Below are positions 30,481 through 42,780 of a DNA stretch of 64,000 nt, piece after piece (positions within the stretch are counted from its first letter, which is position 1; the number at the start of each line of letters is the position of its first letter). Under the pieces are notes generated by a model. It had not been told where the DNA came from and searched no databases. It saw only the letters and a list, made by a program, of their open reading frames with translations. Source of the DNA: Paraspadella gotoi (lineage: Eukaryota > Chaetognatha). Where the stretch lies: the NCBI GenBank assembly GCA_051294375.1, contig CM119265.1:20680221-20744220 (forward strand), written 5' to 3'. A program made the translations under genes and the position numbers.

Positions 30481-31020
30481 CCTCGGCGTCCGACCGTCGG
30501 ACCCTCGGCTCGGTAGTTTGGCTAAAAAAAATTGAATTCAAAATTTAAATTTTTTAATCAGTGATCGAAATTAAATTATAGAAATAAATCCCAAATTATC
30601 TATAATAATATATCAAGCATTCGCTGCGTTGTAAAAATCAGAGGATGTGATTTTTTTTGTAAATATAGCATATTCAACCAAAATTTAAGAATTTATTTTT
30701 TTATTTTGGTACGAAAACGAGCATTCCGACGGTTTTTTTTAATGTTTTTAATCTAATTAACGTAATAATAATTCACTTTGTTTTCAGACAAGAGACAAAC
30801 AAAAATTATAGAAAGAGACGAAGAGTTACAGAAAGTTAAAAATAAAAAGGAGGGCGAGAAGAGAAGAGATAGAGTGGGTTGATAATAAAAGAGATAAAGT
30901 TAGAGAGGGTGAAATAAAAAAGAAATTTTATTTTGTCGGAACGTCTCAACGATTTCTCATTTCGATTCAAACTTGACGCCAAATTGGATAAATGACTTTT
31001 TGGCCGAGATTATAAATTCT
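30481..31020. other. AT-rich upstream region without a gene
   Basis: Upstream of hemicentin on the minus strand. No coding signal or RNA gene was found. The right part turns purine-rich on the plus strand. Confidence 0.6.
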
Positions 31021-31925
31021 AACAAAATAGGGAAGGAAAAAATAGAAGAAGAGAGAAGAAAAGATAAAAGAAAAGAAAGAAAAGAGAAAGATAAAGAAAG
31101 AAAGAAAGGGGGGAGAAGGCGGAGGGTGGGGAGGGGAGGAGGGGGGGGACGACGGGGGGAGGAGGAGAGGCGGAGCGGGGGACATGTGTGGTGCGAGGGC
31201 GGTCGGGACCGGGGAGAGTGAAAGGAGGAGGCGGGTGCGGAGGGAGAGGGGGGCGGAAGAGCGGAGGGAAAGGCAGAAGAAAAAAAAAAAGGAAAAATGG
31301 GGGCGTATGAATCCGGGTGACATAACAATAAGAGGAACAACGAAGGGGAAAAACAAAAAATAAAAGAAAGGGGAAAAAAGAGGAAGGGTGAGGGGCGGGG
31401 GGAGGGGGACGTCAGGGGACAAGGGGTAAAAACAGCGGGTGAAAAGGAAGGAAAGGGAGTCCGAGGGAGGAAAAAAAAGGAAAATGGAGGTAAAGAGGAC
31501 GGGAATAGGAGAAGGAGAGGGGTCGGGAAGGGGGAGGAAGGATGGGGGAAAGGGGGGGGAGAGAAAGGGGAGGGGTGGTGGTGGGGAAGGGGACACGGGG
31601 GGGGAGAGGAACAAGGCTGCATGGGTGGGTGGGGAACACGGGCGGGGAGGGAAAGGGGGGAAGAAGAGGTGAAAGACAAAGGAGGAAAACGACAAAGAAC
31701 GGGGGACGGGGTGAGGTGGGGGACGGGGACAAAAGGGGCGGCGGCGGACAACGAGCGAGGGTCGGCGGGGCGGGGGCGGAAAATGCAATCTGAGCGTAGC
31801 TGGGTACGGGTGGAAAAAAAAGAGGGAGAGGAGGAGTACGCGGAAGGAAGGGCGGGAGGGAGGAAAGAAAGTAAAGAGAAGAAAGAAAGAAGAGAGGGAG
31901 AGGATAGACAAGTAGAGAAAAGAGG
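31021..31925. repeat. Polypurine/polypyrimidine tract, about 0.9 kb
   Basis: The plus strand is almost entirely A and G, with many runs of four or more G (for example at 31130-31180 and 31545-31640). It is not a simple tandem repeat. Long open frames here on the minus strand encode only Pro/Ser/Phe/Leu low complexity and are not genes. Confidence 0.85.
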
Positions 31926-32040
31926 AGTTGGGCTGTCGGAAACTTTTGAACCAAGCTTTCTTTCGTTAAATTTATTAATTAATCGAAGGGGCATTTACGA
32001 ATTTCAAAAAAAAGCCCCAAAAAACCCGGGAGTGGAATAA

Positions 32041-32680
32041 ACAAGCCAACGAATATACGCCCCATTCGTCAGTGTTTGCTTAAAAAGCTCCGCTGACCCT
32101 ATTTATACACGCCCTCCGGGCCATTGACAGCCTTATTTTTTTCCCGCGCGCAGATGCTAAACGGCTTTCAGGTACGGCGTTTCGATCTTCGCGAAGACTC
32201 GCTCTCTCTCTCTCTCTCGTCTCTCTCTCCTGCCCCCCTCTCTCTCTCTCTCATCTCTCTCTCTCTCTCTCTCTCTCTTTCGTTGTCCGGAATTTTTTTT
32301 TTTTTTTCGTAGAGAAAATATTGTTTTGACTTTAAACTTTTAAAGGCTATTTTTTAAAAAAGTCATTTTTAAGGAGAATGCTGCGGAGAGAGTTTTTTTT
32401 TTTTTTTGGAAAGGCACCCTGCGATATATTATGGATTCGGGATTTTATTTATTGATTTCGTGAATTTAATCCGACGAATAAATCATCAACTTTCTGCCAC
32501 GCTTTGTATCGCTATCCATCCTAGGCGAAGTGAGATGATGAGAGCAGAGAGAGAAGAAGGGAGACGAGAAGGAGATGAGAGAGAGAAGAGAGAGAAGAGA
32601 GAGAGAGAGAGGAGAGAGAGAGATCGCTTTTAGTTTTTACGCTTAAATAATCTTTCACAGAGAATTATTATTTTGGATTT
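32041..32680. other. Gene-poor stretch with CT microsatellites
   Basis: Holds an imperfect (CT)n at about 32200-32280 and a GA-rich segment at about 32565-32625. A plus-strand TATTTATA near 32100, then GCGCAG|ATGCTAAACGGCTTTCAG|GTACGG at 32154, resembles a tiny first exon. There is no supporting downstream exon. Confidence 0.35.
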
Positions 32681-33730
32681 TTTTCTGTCTTCGTCTCCTT
32701 CCTTGCATCTATTTTCTCCCTCTCAGCCTTTTTCCATTATTTCCTTCCCCATTTCTTTCTCTTCTCCCTTCCTTATTCCTTTCCCTTTTCTTTTTGTCGC
32801 TTCCCTTTTCCTTTTTCCCCTTCCCCCCCTCCGCCGCCCCCCCCCCAAGAGCCGGTCTCGAAAATGGGGCAGACAACGGGAGTTCAGACGATACTATTCT
32901 GCCCCGGAGATAGGCCAGGGGGTGGGGGGGGGGTCCGGGCTTGTGGGAATAAGTGGGGATTTGGGCGAAGGGATTGGAATAGGGAAGCTTGTGTGATAAT
33001 AAATAATAAGTAGTAACGCGAGTCTTGTGAAATGGAGAAAACGAACCAGTTAATGGAATAAAAATAGGTGAAGGAGGAGGAGTTTGTAACTGAGATAAGG
33101 GCAGGCAATGAGAAAGGGTGAAACTTTTCTGGAAAGTCATACAAACCGAAGAACACTTAAAGGGGTGGACGATGAGAAGAACTGGGTTGAGGAGAGAGAG
33201 ANNNNNNNNNNGAGAGTAAGAGTCTGTTCGAAAGAAAAAATATGTTTGATAGGAGTCGAAGACAAATTTGTTTGGTGAAGACTCTCCTAATAAGAAATAT
33301 GCGACCAGTTGGGAGAGAGGGAGTGAAGGAGAATGATCGGAGAGGGAGAGCGTGAAAGAGTGAGAGGGACGCGAAAGGGATTCACTGAAATTGAGAAGAG
33401 GAGAGAGAAAAGTAAAGAGAAAGAATAAAAGGAAAGTAAAACAGGGAAGAAAAAGAGAAAGCAACGGGGAAAAATTCAGTTATCAAACAGAAAACAGGGA
33501 AAGTGTCAGAAGAGATTGCGTAAAAATGAAACATTTGCATGGCATTGAATGGCAGTGAATTGAATTGGGTTGAATGGAAGGAGGTAAAAAATACAATTGA
33601 ATGTAGTTGAATTGAATAAAAATGGCAGAGAGAGAAAAGCTTTTCTTTTTTTTTTTGCTCTTGGGGGAGAAAAAAGACCAATAAAAGGAAGGAAAAAAAA
33701 TCAGAGAGAATTTGGGTCAAAAGTCGACGT
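32681..33730. repeat. Pyrimidine tract switching to purine tract
   Basis: The plus strand is pyrimidine-rich at about 32681-32848, then from about 32855 becomes purine-rich to about 33730. A 10-N gap at 33202-33211 lies in a GA run. I see no genes. Confidence 0.7.
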
Positions 33731-36527
33731 TTGATTTGATTGAACGTCATCTTCATCGTCATCATCATCATCTTCATCTTCCAAAAAAAAAAAAGAAGTT
33801 ATCTTAAACAGAAGAAAGGCGCTCGCTTTGATTGAACGCCGAGATGGCAATAAAGCTCACCCATTTTCCCCTTTGACCTATCTTCGGATATTCTTCGTTT
33901 ATATTCGATCCCGAGTTTCACGTTCGAGTGGAAACTCACTCTCATCCCTCATTCAAGTTGTGATCCTCAAACCTTACTGTTATTCATCCAATTCCGTACT
34001 ACATCCACCCCCTCCCACCTCTCAACTCAACTCCTATTTCTCAATTTCCCCTGTTATCTCCCTTTCCTTTTCCCCCGCTCCCTCTCCCCGCCTGAACTTG
34101 CGACCTCTCGCGAAAGAAACGACGATAAAACTACTCTGACCCCGAAAGGCGCTTTGCCCCCCCTTTTTGACGTCCCCCCCCCTCTGGCCCCTCCGTTCTC
34201 CGGCTTTTTACGGTCGCCCTTGGCAACATCGGATAAAATTTTTCTTCCCCGCTTTATATGAGGAGATTGTACGCGTTGTACTCGATTCGTTCCTCGGCGG
34301 ACTAATTAAAGGCATCGCTCGAATTCCGCGCGAATTCAGTCAAAGTTCGATCCTTTATTTTCTTTTTCATCCCCGGCCTTTTACTCACACTGCCACCCCC
34401 CCCCCATGCACGTACCACTCGGTTTTTGATCCATACCGCCTTTTCCGGACGTTGCGCCATTTTTACGAGCGCTTCCGCAAAAGGGTGGTGTTATGCCTCC
34501 CTGGCGAGGTTAAATCCAAAGAGAAAAAAAAATTATATTTTAGCCTTTTTTCGGTTATTTATTGTAGTTAAAGAGTTGGCGCTTCACCGTTGGTAGCAAC
34601 AATGGCTCAATTAAGGATCCCTGTAATGTTTGAAAAAGCTTTGGATAACACCGATTCTCAAAACACTCCGAGTCTTCACATTGACCTTTGAACTCTTACA
34701 TGAGCAATATTGCGTCCTAACAAATCTCCAGGAAGTGGCGCTTATTAAAAAAAAGCGGAAACTCTCGGTTTTAAACAACAGGCGTTTTCTTGGTTTTAAT
34801 TGGGCATCGAGATGAAGTGATTAAACTCAGAAATTTTAGGGTTTTTTTTTTTCTTTCTTTCTCTTTTATTCTTAATTTTGAAAAGGATTTTCTTTCTTTT
34901 ATTAAGTCCCGCAGCTGTTGAGCTCCTTTTTTTTCTTACTTGATCTAGTTTTTTTCTAACTCTCTCCTAAGAAATTCCTTACTCAGGAATTTCTGTTTTG
35001 CAAGGAAAAAAAATGATTTGAAACTGGGTCGAGCTTTAAGATAAAATTTTAAACGAAAAAGTATTGGGAGACGAAAAACTCTTGACCTCTAATGCCTTGA
35101 TCGAACTCTATATCTTCTGTAAACTGAAAGCCATAATGATCATTCAAGGGCCTCTCAGTCTCACGCCTCATATGACCAGCGCAAGTTGATGAGTCCAACG
35201 ACCCTTAGAATGATCCTTATCCTTATCCTCTTATTTCGACTTTCTGCTCATCAACGTTTATTGCGAAAGATCGCCCTTTCTTTCCTTAACTCATAAACAA
35301 AAACCCCTTTACTTATCCAAACTTTCTTTCTCTTTTCGTTTTCGTGTATTTGGATTAATTGTATTATTTCCCTTTTTCCACCTCAACAATTCTTAGCTTC
35401 TATCTTCGCGAATAAAAACTTTTCTACCTCAAAACTGTACCCCAACCATTCGCAAATCACCTGTTGCTAATACATCAAATATCCTACTGACCGATATCGC
35501 ACTGTACCAATCGAGTAAATCAGATTCCTACTTTCTTTATCTGCTTCATTCATTACGTCTTCACATTTCCTTCACACCATATTCCCAATCCCCCATACGC
35601 AGGCTAACCCCCATCGCCATCTCCTTTTCTCCTTTCCATCTTTCCCCTCCCCCCCAACCCTTTAACTGCCTTCAACCTCATCAACCCCCCCCCCAAGTTT
35701 CCCCTTTCTCACATTTCTCCGCGATTTTTCCCCACGAAGAATCCGACCCCCACTTACCCCCGCCCCCCCCCCTCCACCGCGAAAATCTCCAGATGCAAAC
35801 GTCGGCGATTTATTTAGCTCCTCTTCCTCCCTCATGTTTTGGGTTTTCTCAAAGGAAAAAAGGCCGCCGGGGCGGATGGTCGGGATCAAAACTCGTGTCA
35901 AACTTTATCGAGGAGAATGAAGGAAAAAATAAAAGGGAGAGAGAGAGAAAAAAAGAGGCAGAAATATGGATCGCGGATTCTAACCTCGTTTGCTCGACGA
36001 TCGCTCTGGTTTTGGTACTCTATTTCAACGTTGTGGGTCTCGTGCTTTCTTTTTTTTGGGGGGCCCTGCTTTTTTTTTCTACTTTTCTTTCTTCCTGGAC
36101 GTCTTGCTCTCCTTCTTTTGCTTTTTTTTTTAATACTCATTTTGTCTCGCTTTTATCTTCCTTGCTTTTGTTCCGTAGTAGGTATTGTCAGTTTATTCCT
36201 GTCTGTGTGTCAGTCTTTTTATAAGTTTGTCTGTCTATCTTTCTCTTTTGGTCCGACGGTTTCTCCCTGGGTCTATCCTCTAGGGTTAAAACATATTTTT
36301 CCAAAAAAATTTATGAGGACATTTATGGAGTTCGTTAGAGAAATAACAACAGGGAAAGAAAGCGACGGCGAATGTACGTCCCAGTCTTTTCAATTAAGAT
36401 AATAGTTACTCATGGCTCTTATCTCTGATTCGTATCTATGTCCATCAAAAGAAAATAAACATCAAAGGAAAACAAAACATTTGATAAAAACAAAAGATAG
36501 CATTCTGTATATAGAAACAGAGAGAGA

Positions 36528-36578
<51 letters not shown>

Positions 36579-36939
36579 CGTGATTTAGATCTTAAATTGT
36601 GATTGCGTGTTATTCTTCTCCTTTTTCCATTCTCGAAGTCAAGATCGAACATGGGTTTTTCACTTGGAGTGTGATTCGACTCCTTGATAAGGAATTACGA
36701 CTTACTTTGATCGTCAAAGATATATATTTAATCCAAAGAGCGTGAAGACGATTTAAAAAACGTTAAAACGAGGCTCCGAAAATAGTAAACAAAAACAAAT
36801 ATAAAAAACGTTTTGTCGATAAATCGAGAATGAATACTTTCGATTGTCGATTTAAATTCATTGGGAGAAAAGTTTTCGCCCACCTCTCCCCCCTCCACCT
36901 TCAAAAAAAGTGAAGAGAATCTAATTTTTTGATTTAAAC
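33731..36939. other. Non-coding region without recognisable features
   Basis: Mixed CT-rich and AT-rich sequence with short open frames of low complexity. It has a (GA)n run at 36541-36574 and a C-rich stretch at about 35640-35780. I find no exon series, RNA gene or transposon protein on either strand. Confidence 0.5.
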
Positions 36940-37441
36940 GGAAAGGAATTCGGGGTCTACCGGGTTCCCCTTTCGCCGCTACCGGGTTTTTTTTTTCATT
37001 TTTTAAATTTTTTTAAAAGTTGGTGAAGGGGCCGAATTTGTTTAGAATGCCGGCCGAATGTTTTTTTTTAAAAGAAATCTGAAGGGTGGGGGGTAGAGTT
37101 GTAAAAAAAAAAAAAACTGGTAAAGAGATGGAAAAAAAATTCATGAAAACAGAGAGAAAGGAAGTGTTGTGGCGGTTTTTATTTAAAAAAAAAATAGGGA
37201 GAAAACCGATATTACTGTTAATTCCACCGCAGTTTATTTATTTATTTATTTATTTTTTTCATTTTGAATGAAATGCCGGTAATGTTTTTATAATTGAGGT
37301 CGATGACACTGATATTTTATGCCGTAAAACGATATGTGGCGAGTCTTTTTTCTCTTTCACCAATTTTCGTAAAGTGAATTTTTTTTTTTAAAGTTTAACG
37401 GCGTCGAGAAGTTAGGAGGTTCCTAACTTTTTTATTTTGGA

Positions 37442-37478
<37 letters not shown>

Positions 37479-38541
37479 CTTAGAACTGCTTGAGATTCTT
37501 TCTCTCACAAAGAAGATTTTAAAGTTACATAGAGGAATGAGAATGTCGCCCATTCGAAAAAAAAGGACTTTGTTTCAAGAGATATGAAAAAAGGATTAAC
37601 TTCAATATTCTAAGACGAAGTAGAAAATTTAACAAGAAAAAAAAAAGAGGCGACGAAAATGATCGATAAAATCTGACGAACGATGAGTTGAGAGATGAGC
37701 GATAGAAAAAAGTGAGAGACCGAGATGAAAGATGAGATGAGAAATTAAAAATTCGAATGAGAAATTAAAATTTGACGAGAGCTAAAAATTTCCGGACGAA
37801 AGATGGAAACGCTCGTCGCGTCTACGCTGAAGACTCTTCAGTCGCGTCGGCGACGGAAGGTGATCCCCGGAGACCTTGACGAGACAGCGTTCGACGACGA
37901 TCACGACGACGGTGACGACGAAGAACCCGACGAAAATGACGCGCTCAAAAGGCCTTTAATGACCCAATAAGAGGTTGTAAAAGATGAAGTCGAAATCTTC
38001 ATGGGGAGTCCGCGATCGAGTGAAGCGCCTTTGTCGTGCCGGTGAAGACGATGACGATGACGATTGCGAGACGATAACGACGATGATGAAGAAGACGGTG
38101 ACGTCGATGACGACAATGAGGACGAAGGCGAAGACGACGACAATAACGACCATTATCGTATCTTCGCGTCGCGGAGAAAAACCAGGGAAATAAGCGAAGA
38201 GAGAGAGAGAGATGATGATGAGGAGAGAGAGATGAGGATGAGAGAGATGAGGAGGAGGAGCAGCGAGAGAGATGGAGAGATGGAGAAATTTCGGAATTCG
38301 CGTGATATTCATCGTTTTTTTTTTTCTTTTTTGTTTCTTTTTTTTCTACAAAAAATTCTCCTTTTCTTTAAATCGATCGTTTTTTGTTGTTTGTTTCGTT
38401 CGTCGTCGTCGTCGCTTTTAGGCCGAACGTTACAGATCTCGTTAAGGTTCGTCTTCTTTTTGTCGTCGCGACTCGTCTTTCCGGTCCGTTTTCGCGTAAC
38501 GGACCCTCGCCGTCATAACAGGACGGCGTAAAGAGTTTCCG
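36940..38541. repeat. Duplicated block A, copy 1, with inverted end
   Basis: Matches 59221-61000 with many small indels: shared landmarks are the TACCGGGTTTT start, AATTCCACCGCAGTT, GTCGAGAAGTTAG, CCCCGGAGACCTTGACGAG and AAAAGGCCTTTAATGACCC. From about 38201 to 38541 the sequence matches 60672-61000 in reverse complement. The block ends in a 687-N gap (38542-39228). Confidence 0.8.
37803..37970 (+). CDS. Small ORF in block A, copy 1 (55 aa, uncertain)
   Basis: ATG at 37803 to TAA at 37970. It shares VASTLK and VIPGDLDE with the ORF of the second copy at 60275, but the frame differs elsewhere because of indels and the C-terminus is Asp/Glu-rich. It may be a corrupted copy of the same small exon, or chance. 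No known family. Confidence 0.2.
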   Translation: METLVASTLKTLQSRRRRKVIPGDLDETAFDDDHDDGDDEEPDENDALKRPLMTQ

Positions 38542-39228
38542 NNNNNNNNNNNNNNNNNNNNNNNNNNNNNNNNNNNNNNNNNNNNNNNNNNNNNNNNNNN
38601 NNNNNNNNNNNNNNNNNNNNNNNNNNNNNNNNNNNNNNNNNNNNNNNNNNNNNNNNNNNNNNNNNNNNNNNNNNNNNNNNNNNNNNNNNNNNNNNNNNNN
38701 NNNNNNNNNNNNNNNNNNNNNNNNNNNNNNNNNNNNNNNNNNNNNNNNNNNNNNNNNNNNNNNNNNNNNNNNNNNNNNNNNNNNNNNNNNNNNNNNNNNN
38801 NNNNNNNNNNNNNNNNNNNNNNNNNNNNNNNNNNNNNNNNNNNNNNNNNNNNNNNNNNNNNNNNNNNNNNNNNNNNNNNNNNNNNNNNNNNNNNNNNNNN
38901 NNNNNNNNNNNNNNNNNNNNNNNNNNNNNNNNNNNNNNNNNNNNNNNNNNNNNNNNNNNNNNNNNNNNNNNNNNNNNNNNNNNNNNNNNNNNNNNNNNNN
39001 NNNNNNNNNNNNNNNNNNNNNNNNNNNNNNNNNNNNNNNNNNNNNNNNNNNNNNNNNNNNNNNNNNNNNNNNNNNNNNNNNNNNNNNNNNNNNNNNNNNN
39101 NNNNNNNNNNNNNNNNNNNNNNNNNNNNNNNNNNNNNNNNNNNNNNNNNNNNNNNNNNNNNNNNNNNNNNNNNNNNNNNNNNNNNNNNNNNNNNNNNNNN
39201 NNNNNNNNNNNNNNNNNNNNNNNNNNNN
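38542..39228. other. Assembly gap (687 N)
   Basis: An N run. The equivalent stretch in the second copy, about 61000-61772, is about 770 bp of CT/GA-rich and A-rich sequence, close to the gap length. Other N runs: 4522-4534, 10400-10419, 33202-33211, 39756-39780, 47748-47878, 48279-48496, 48580-48589, 52006-52015, 52644-52668, 58521-58545. Confidence 0.95.
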
Positions 39229-39870
39229 TTTTAAAAGTAATCTTTCTCGTCATTTCCTCTTTTTCCTCTCTTCTCTTCCTCTCCCTTTGTTCTTATGTCT
39301 AATCTCCAATTCGTCGTTTTGATTCCCAGATCACCCACGGCGCTCGCGATTGTCCCCCTCGTCCCTAGTCGTCGTCCTCATCCCTAATAATAATTAAATT
39401 TGACGCATTTCAGTTTTCACTCTCGATCCGCGACGATCGACGATAGACCAGACGGGTCCTCGTCACGAGTCAACGTTTCGAAATTGTGAACGGGGGAGAT
39501 CCCGCTTTGTGACTTTCGAGTCGGCGGACGGAAAGCAGGCGAATACATTTGAGAGTAATATCACAGGCAGGGATTTAAAAAGTTAAGAAAAGGTATGACT
39601 ATGAGTGAGATATCTTAATTGAGTTAATAAATGTGGAAAAATAGTAAGATTACTTACGAATTGGAAAGATATTTGAAAAGAGTAAAGGCGATGTGAAAAA
39701 GCGATTGAAAGATGCGAGAGAGCGATAGACATAAAGTTGAAGGAGCGATGAATGGNNNNNNNNNNNNNNNNNNNNNNNNNATCGCTGAGAAGGTTTTTCT
39801 CATGAGCGTTGAATTACGATGGTTTACGATACGCGCGTGCGATGGAGAGAGATGAGAGATCGGTTACAGG
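39229..39870. repeat. Duplicated block B, copy 1
   Basis: Matches 61773-62360: both contain TCGTCATTTCCTCTTTTTCC, TAGACCAGACGGGTCCTCGT, GAGATATCTT and TACGATACGCGCGTGCGA. Copy 1 has a 25-N gap at 39756-39780, where copy 2 has continuous sequence. Confidence 0.8.
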
Positions 39871-41112
39871 GGCGGGTGGAGGTTTGGATGTCTCAATCTG
39901 AATTTTGTTTATTTATTGATATAATATTTTTTTTCAAACTTGAAAAAATCAACTTTGAATTAGAGTTGAGGGAATCAAGGCAGTAGTTTTTTCTCTCGAC
40001 AGAAGATACAGTATCGTTCCCGTGTATACTCTATGTTCTATTTACTTGATGCCCATTTTGGCTTACAATAGTTTTTTTAAAATTTGACCTAACTACCCGT
40101 ACATTTTTTAGTGGGGTTTTGAATAATAACGAGAAACATTTCCAGCTCCGCACTTGGTCGCCAACACTGTCCCCACTCACAGTTCATGACAAGCAGCTGC
40201 TTGCATCTTCGCCAAGACAGTTTTCTTGCCAAAATAAACTGGTTTCGGCGGTCGAGGCGACCGGATCGTTCCTCGGTTGTGCCGCCGATTCCTTTACTTC
40301 GGTTAACATCCGGGAATTTTGAGACGATCCTTTGCTTCACCCCCCGGCATGAAGTTCTTCCGGCGTGGAGGCTGGCGGAGGCGGCGGTGCGGCGGGCGTC
40401 GGCCGCAATCGGCAGTGTGAATCGTCGTCGTAGGTCCACACTTCTTTTCCGCTTGTTTATCTTTGTGAGGTCGTCCTGCTGCTCTGCTTGCTGATGTTTT
40501 CGGCGGAAGCTCGATGATTGGCTGCTGCTGCTGATTCCGTTGATCTATGCTTGGTGACGAAGACGATGTATATAGAGTTGCTGTCGCTTTGATAATGGAG
40601 CTGCCTGTTGTTGCTTGCAATTTCCGCAGCCCCGTGCGTTTGATCATCGACCGCCGTGATGGAAATCGTCGTATTTTCGTGCGCCAGGTTTTCGCTTCTT
40701 CCGTCGATTTCGGCAGAGATCCCGTTAAAACTTTCGGCCCGCCGCCGCTGCGCTGCCGCCGCCGCTGACGCTGCTTGCCGGCGCCTTACAATTCTTTTCG
40801 CGCTCTCCTTTTCACCGTCCGATGTTGGCGTCGTGCGGAAAAAGAATGTAGTAAACTTAAAATCTTAACGTCGCACGCCGCCGCCGACAGCCGCCAACCG
40901 CCGCCGCCGACGCCTGGACGCCGAGAGGACGGCCGGATATTTGCCTATTGATCGACGCCGCCGACCCTTTTTGGACGTCCGCGGCTGAAAAATCGCGGCT
41001 CTGATCCATGAGATGTGAGCGTGACCCGGCGGATGATGAAGATGAAGAGAAGATGACGTGAGAGATGAGAGGATGGATAATTGCAGTCTTGCTGAGGCGC
41101 GGATAGTAGTAA
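39871..41112. other. Segment absent from the second copy; GC-rich core
   Basis: About 1.24 kb present between blocks B and E here but missing at 62.36-62.47 kb. Its right part (about 40330-41000) is CpG-rich with GCC/GCG runs. On the minus strand an open frame 40647-40303 (114 codons, starting MIKRTGLRKLQATTGSS, with a Gln run) could be part of a first exon. I do not recognise the protein, and coding status is doubtful. Confidence 0.3.
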
Positions 41113-42780
41113 AGGATAAAGAAATTTTAATAGAGAAAAAGCGTTTTTTTTCGAATATACAAAATACATCACGAGTACGGGAGCTCGTAAGCGCAAAAAG
41201 AAAGATGGGTGATACTAAGACTTTACAGATTGGTGCAATGTTCTCGGGTATAATGGGGCCGTTATGAGATCAAGCGGATGGGTAATAATAAGAGAATCAG
41301 TAAATCATCTGAGGTCAGAAGCAAAGGATCTAGATCCAAAATTTTGTGCCTTTGGTATTTTCCTCATTTCCGTTTTGTAAGCATTCTCTCTCTTCGCTTT
41401 GCTCTATCTACCTCTGCTCTCACTCATTGCATACATGCTCTCGCTGGTCGTTGGCTCTCTATCTCGTTTCTTCTCTCTTCACTTTATTTATTCCCCGTTG
41501 GTGTCTTCATATTCGAAGGGCTCTCTGACTATCTCGTGGTTGATTCCGATTTCGCATATATACATTTACGCAAACGTATATTGCCTTCTCTCTCGAAAGA
41601 TGAATGTCAATCTGCAACTCTGTTCTGTCTTTGACGCGCGCTCCCAGAGTTATTTTCGGTTACCGTCTGGTAGAGACGCGCGCAATATCGACGGCATCAT
41701 AAGATGTTCTCTTGTTAATCCAGGCATTTCAATTCAATTCTGAATGTCAAATATTTTAGTTTGTTTTATATAGCTTGTGACGTGATATTTGTCTAATTCT
41801 TCAGCGTTTTTTTTTTTCGTTCTTCTCACCTTATTACTGCACCCTCGACGCGTTACTCGGGACTATTGTGTTCGCTAAATTGTTCGGTATACTACTTCTA
41901 GCATGGATTAATTATCAAGATACTTTTTTCGTATAAAGTTTCGTCAGAGCAGCTGTCGAAGGAAGATTCTTTCAGCTTTTTTGACCGCTCCAATCGTTGG
42001 ATTTTCCTGGCACCGGCTGTCGGCCTGTCGGCCTGTCGGCCTGTCAGCCCGAAAATCGTTTCGGTTTTCCGAAACGAATTCTTGAGAATGTTCGGCTCGA
42101 GACCGATAGGAGTACGAATATTCTTCTTATTGTCCTCCTCGCTCTGTGACTAACAATCTCTACATCTCTCTCATCGTCTCTCTCGTTACATAATATTGGC
42201 TTTTTGCTTCTGTGGACATCGAGGCGTGGTTGAGCGCTCTCGAGCAGCTCTGGGTCTAGAGGGACGGCGTCGTGGTAAAGAGATATAAATAAAGAGTCTC
42301 TGGCTATTCTTTGTATCAACGCGCCGTATTTTCCAATGGCGATGTGTAAACTCTCAATGATCGACGGGTTTTTATCTGGTAAATATTTTTCGAAAGAGGT
42401 CCTTACTTCTTCTTCTCTCATAATCCTACTTCTCTTGTTCACAATTTCGCACTTTTCTTACTTTATTTATTACTATGCTCCATTCATACTATCTCTTCTT
42501 TCTCCTCAAAAACCTCATGATCTGTCCTTTTAAGAAGATTCGAGAGGAGAAGAGTATTGAGAGATTGAGTAGACTCGGTAGTGACTCGGTATATAGATTC
42601 TGACGTGCCCTTTTCAACGACAATTCAGAACATAGGCAGGAGGAGTTGTCAAAGAGTACAAAGCCTCTTTACAATGTGATAAGATGTGTAGTTAGATAAA
42701 AAATAGTTCGGCTCGTTGCTCGTGCCATTCCTGAGACTGTTCTTTCATTTGCGAATGAAATTTATATATTCGATGTTTTT
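41113..42780. repeat. Duplicated block E, copy 1
   Basis: Shares with 47572-48980 and 62468-64000 the landmarks AGAATCAGTAAATCATCTGA, GCAAAGGATCTAGATCCAAA, the CTGTCGGC tandem (three units at 42018-42045), GTCAGCCCGAAA and GTGCCCTTTTCAAC. Copies differ by frequent small indels rather than substitutions. Confidence 0.75.

Noticed and set aside
30957-31994. Minus-strand open frames of 180-345 codons
   Set aside because: They translate the polypyrimidine strand into Pro/Ser/Phe/Leu low complexity in several frames at once. No domain or splice pattern.
37890-38190. GAC/GAT trinucleotide stretches suggesting an acidic protein
   Set aside because: Frames differ between the two copies (also 60340-60630), and both strands are open, as expected for a degenerate repeat.
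38513-39253. Minus-strand frame of 246 codons
   Set aside because: It is almost entirely N; the frame is open only because the gap has no stop codons.
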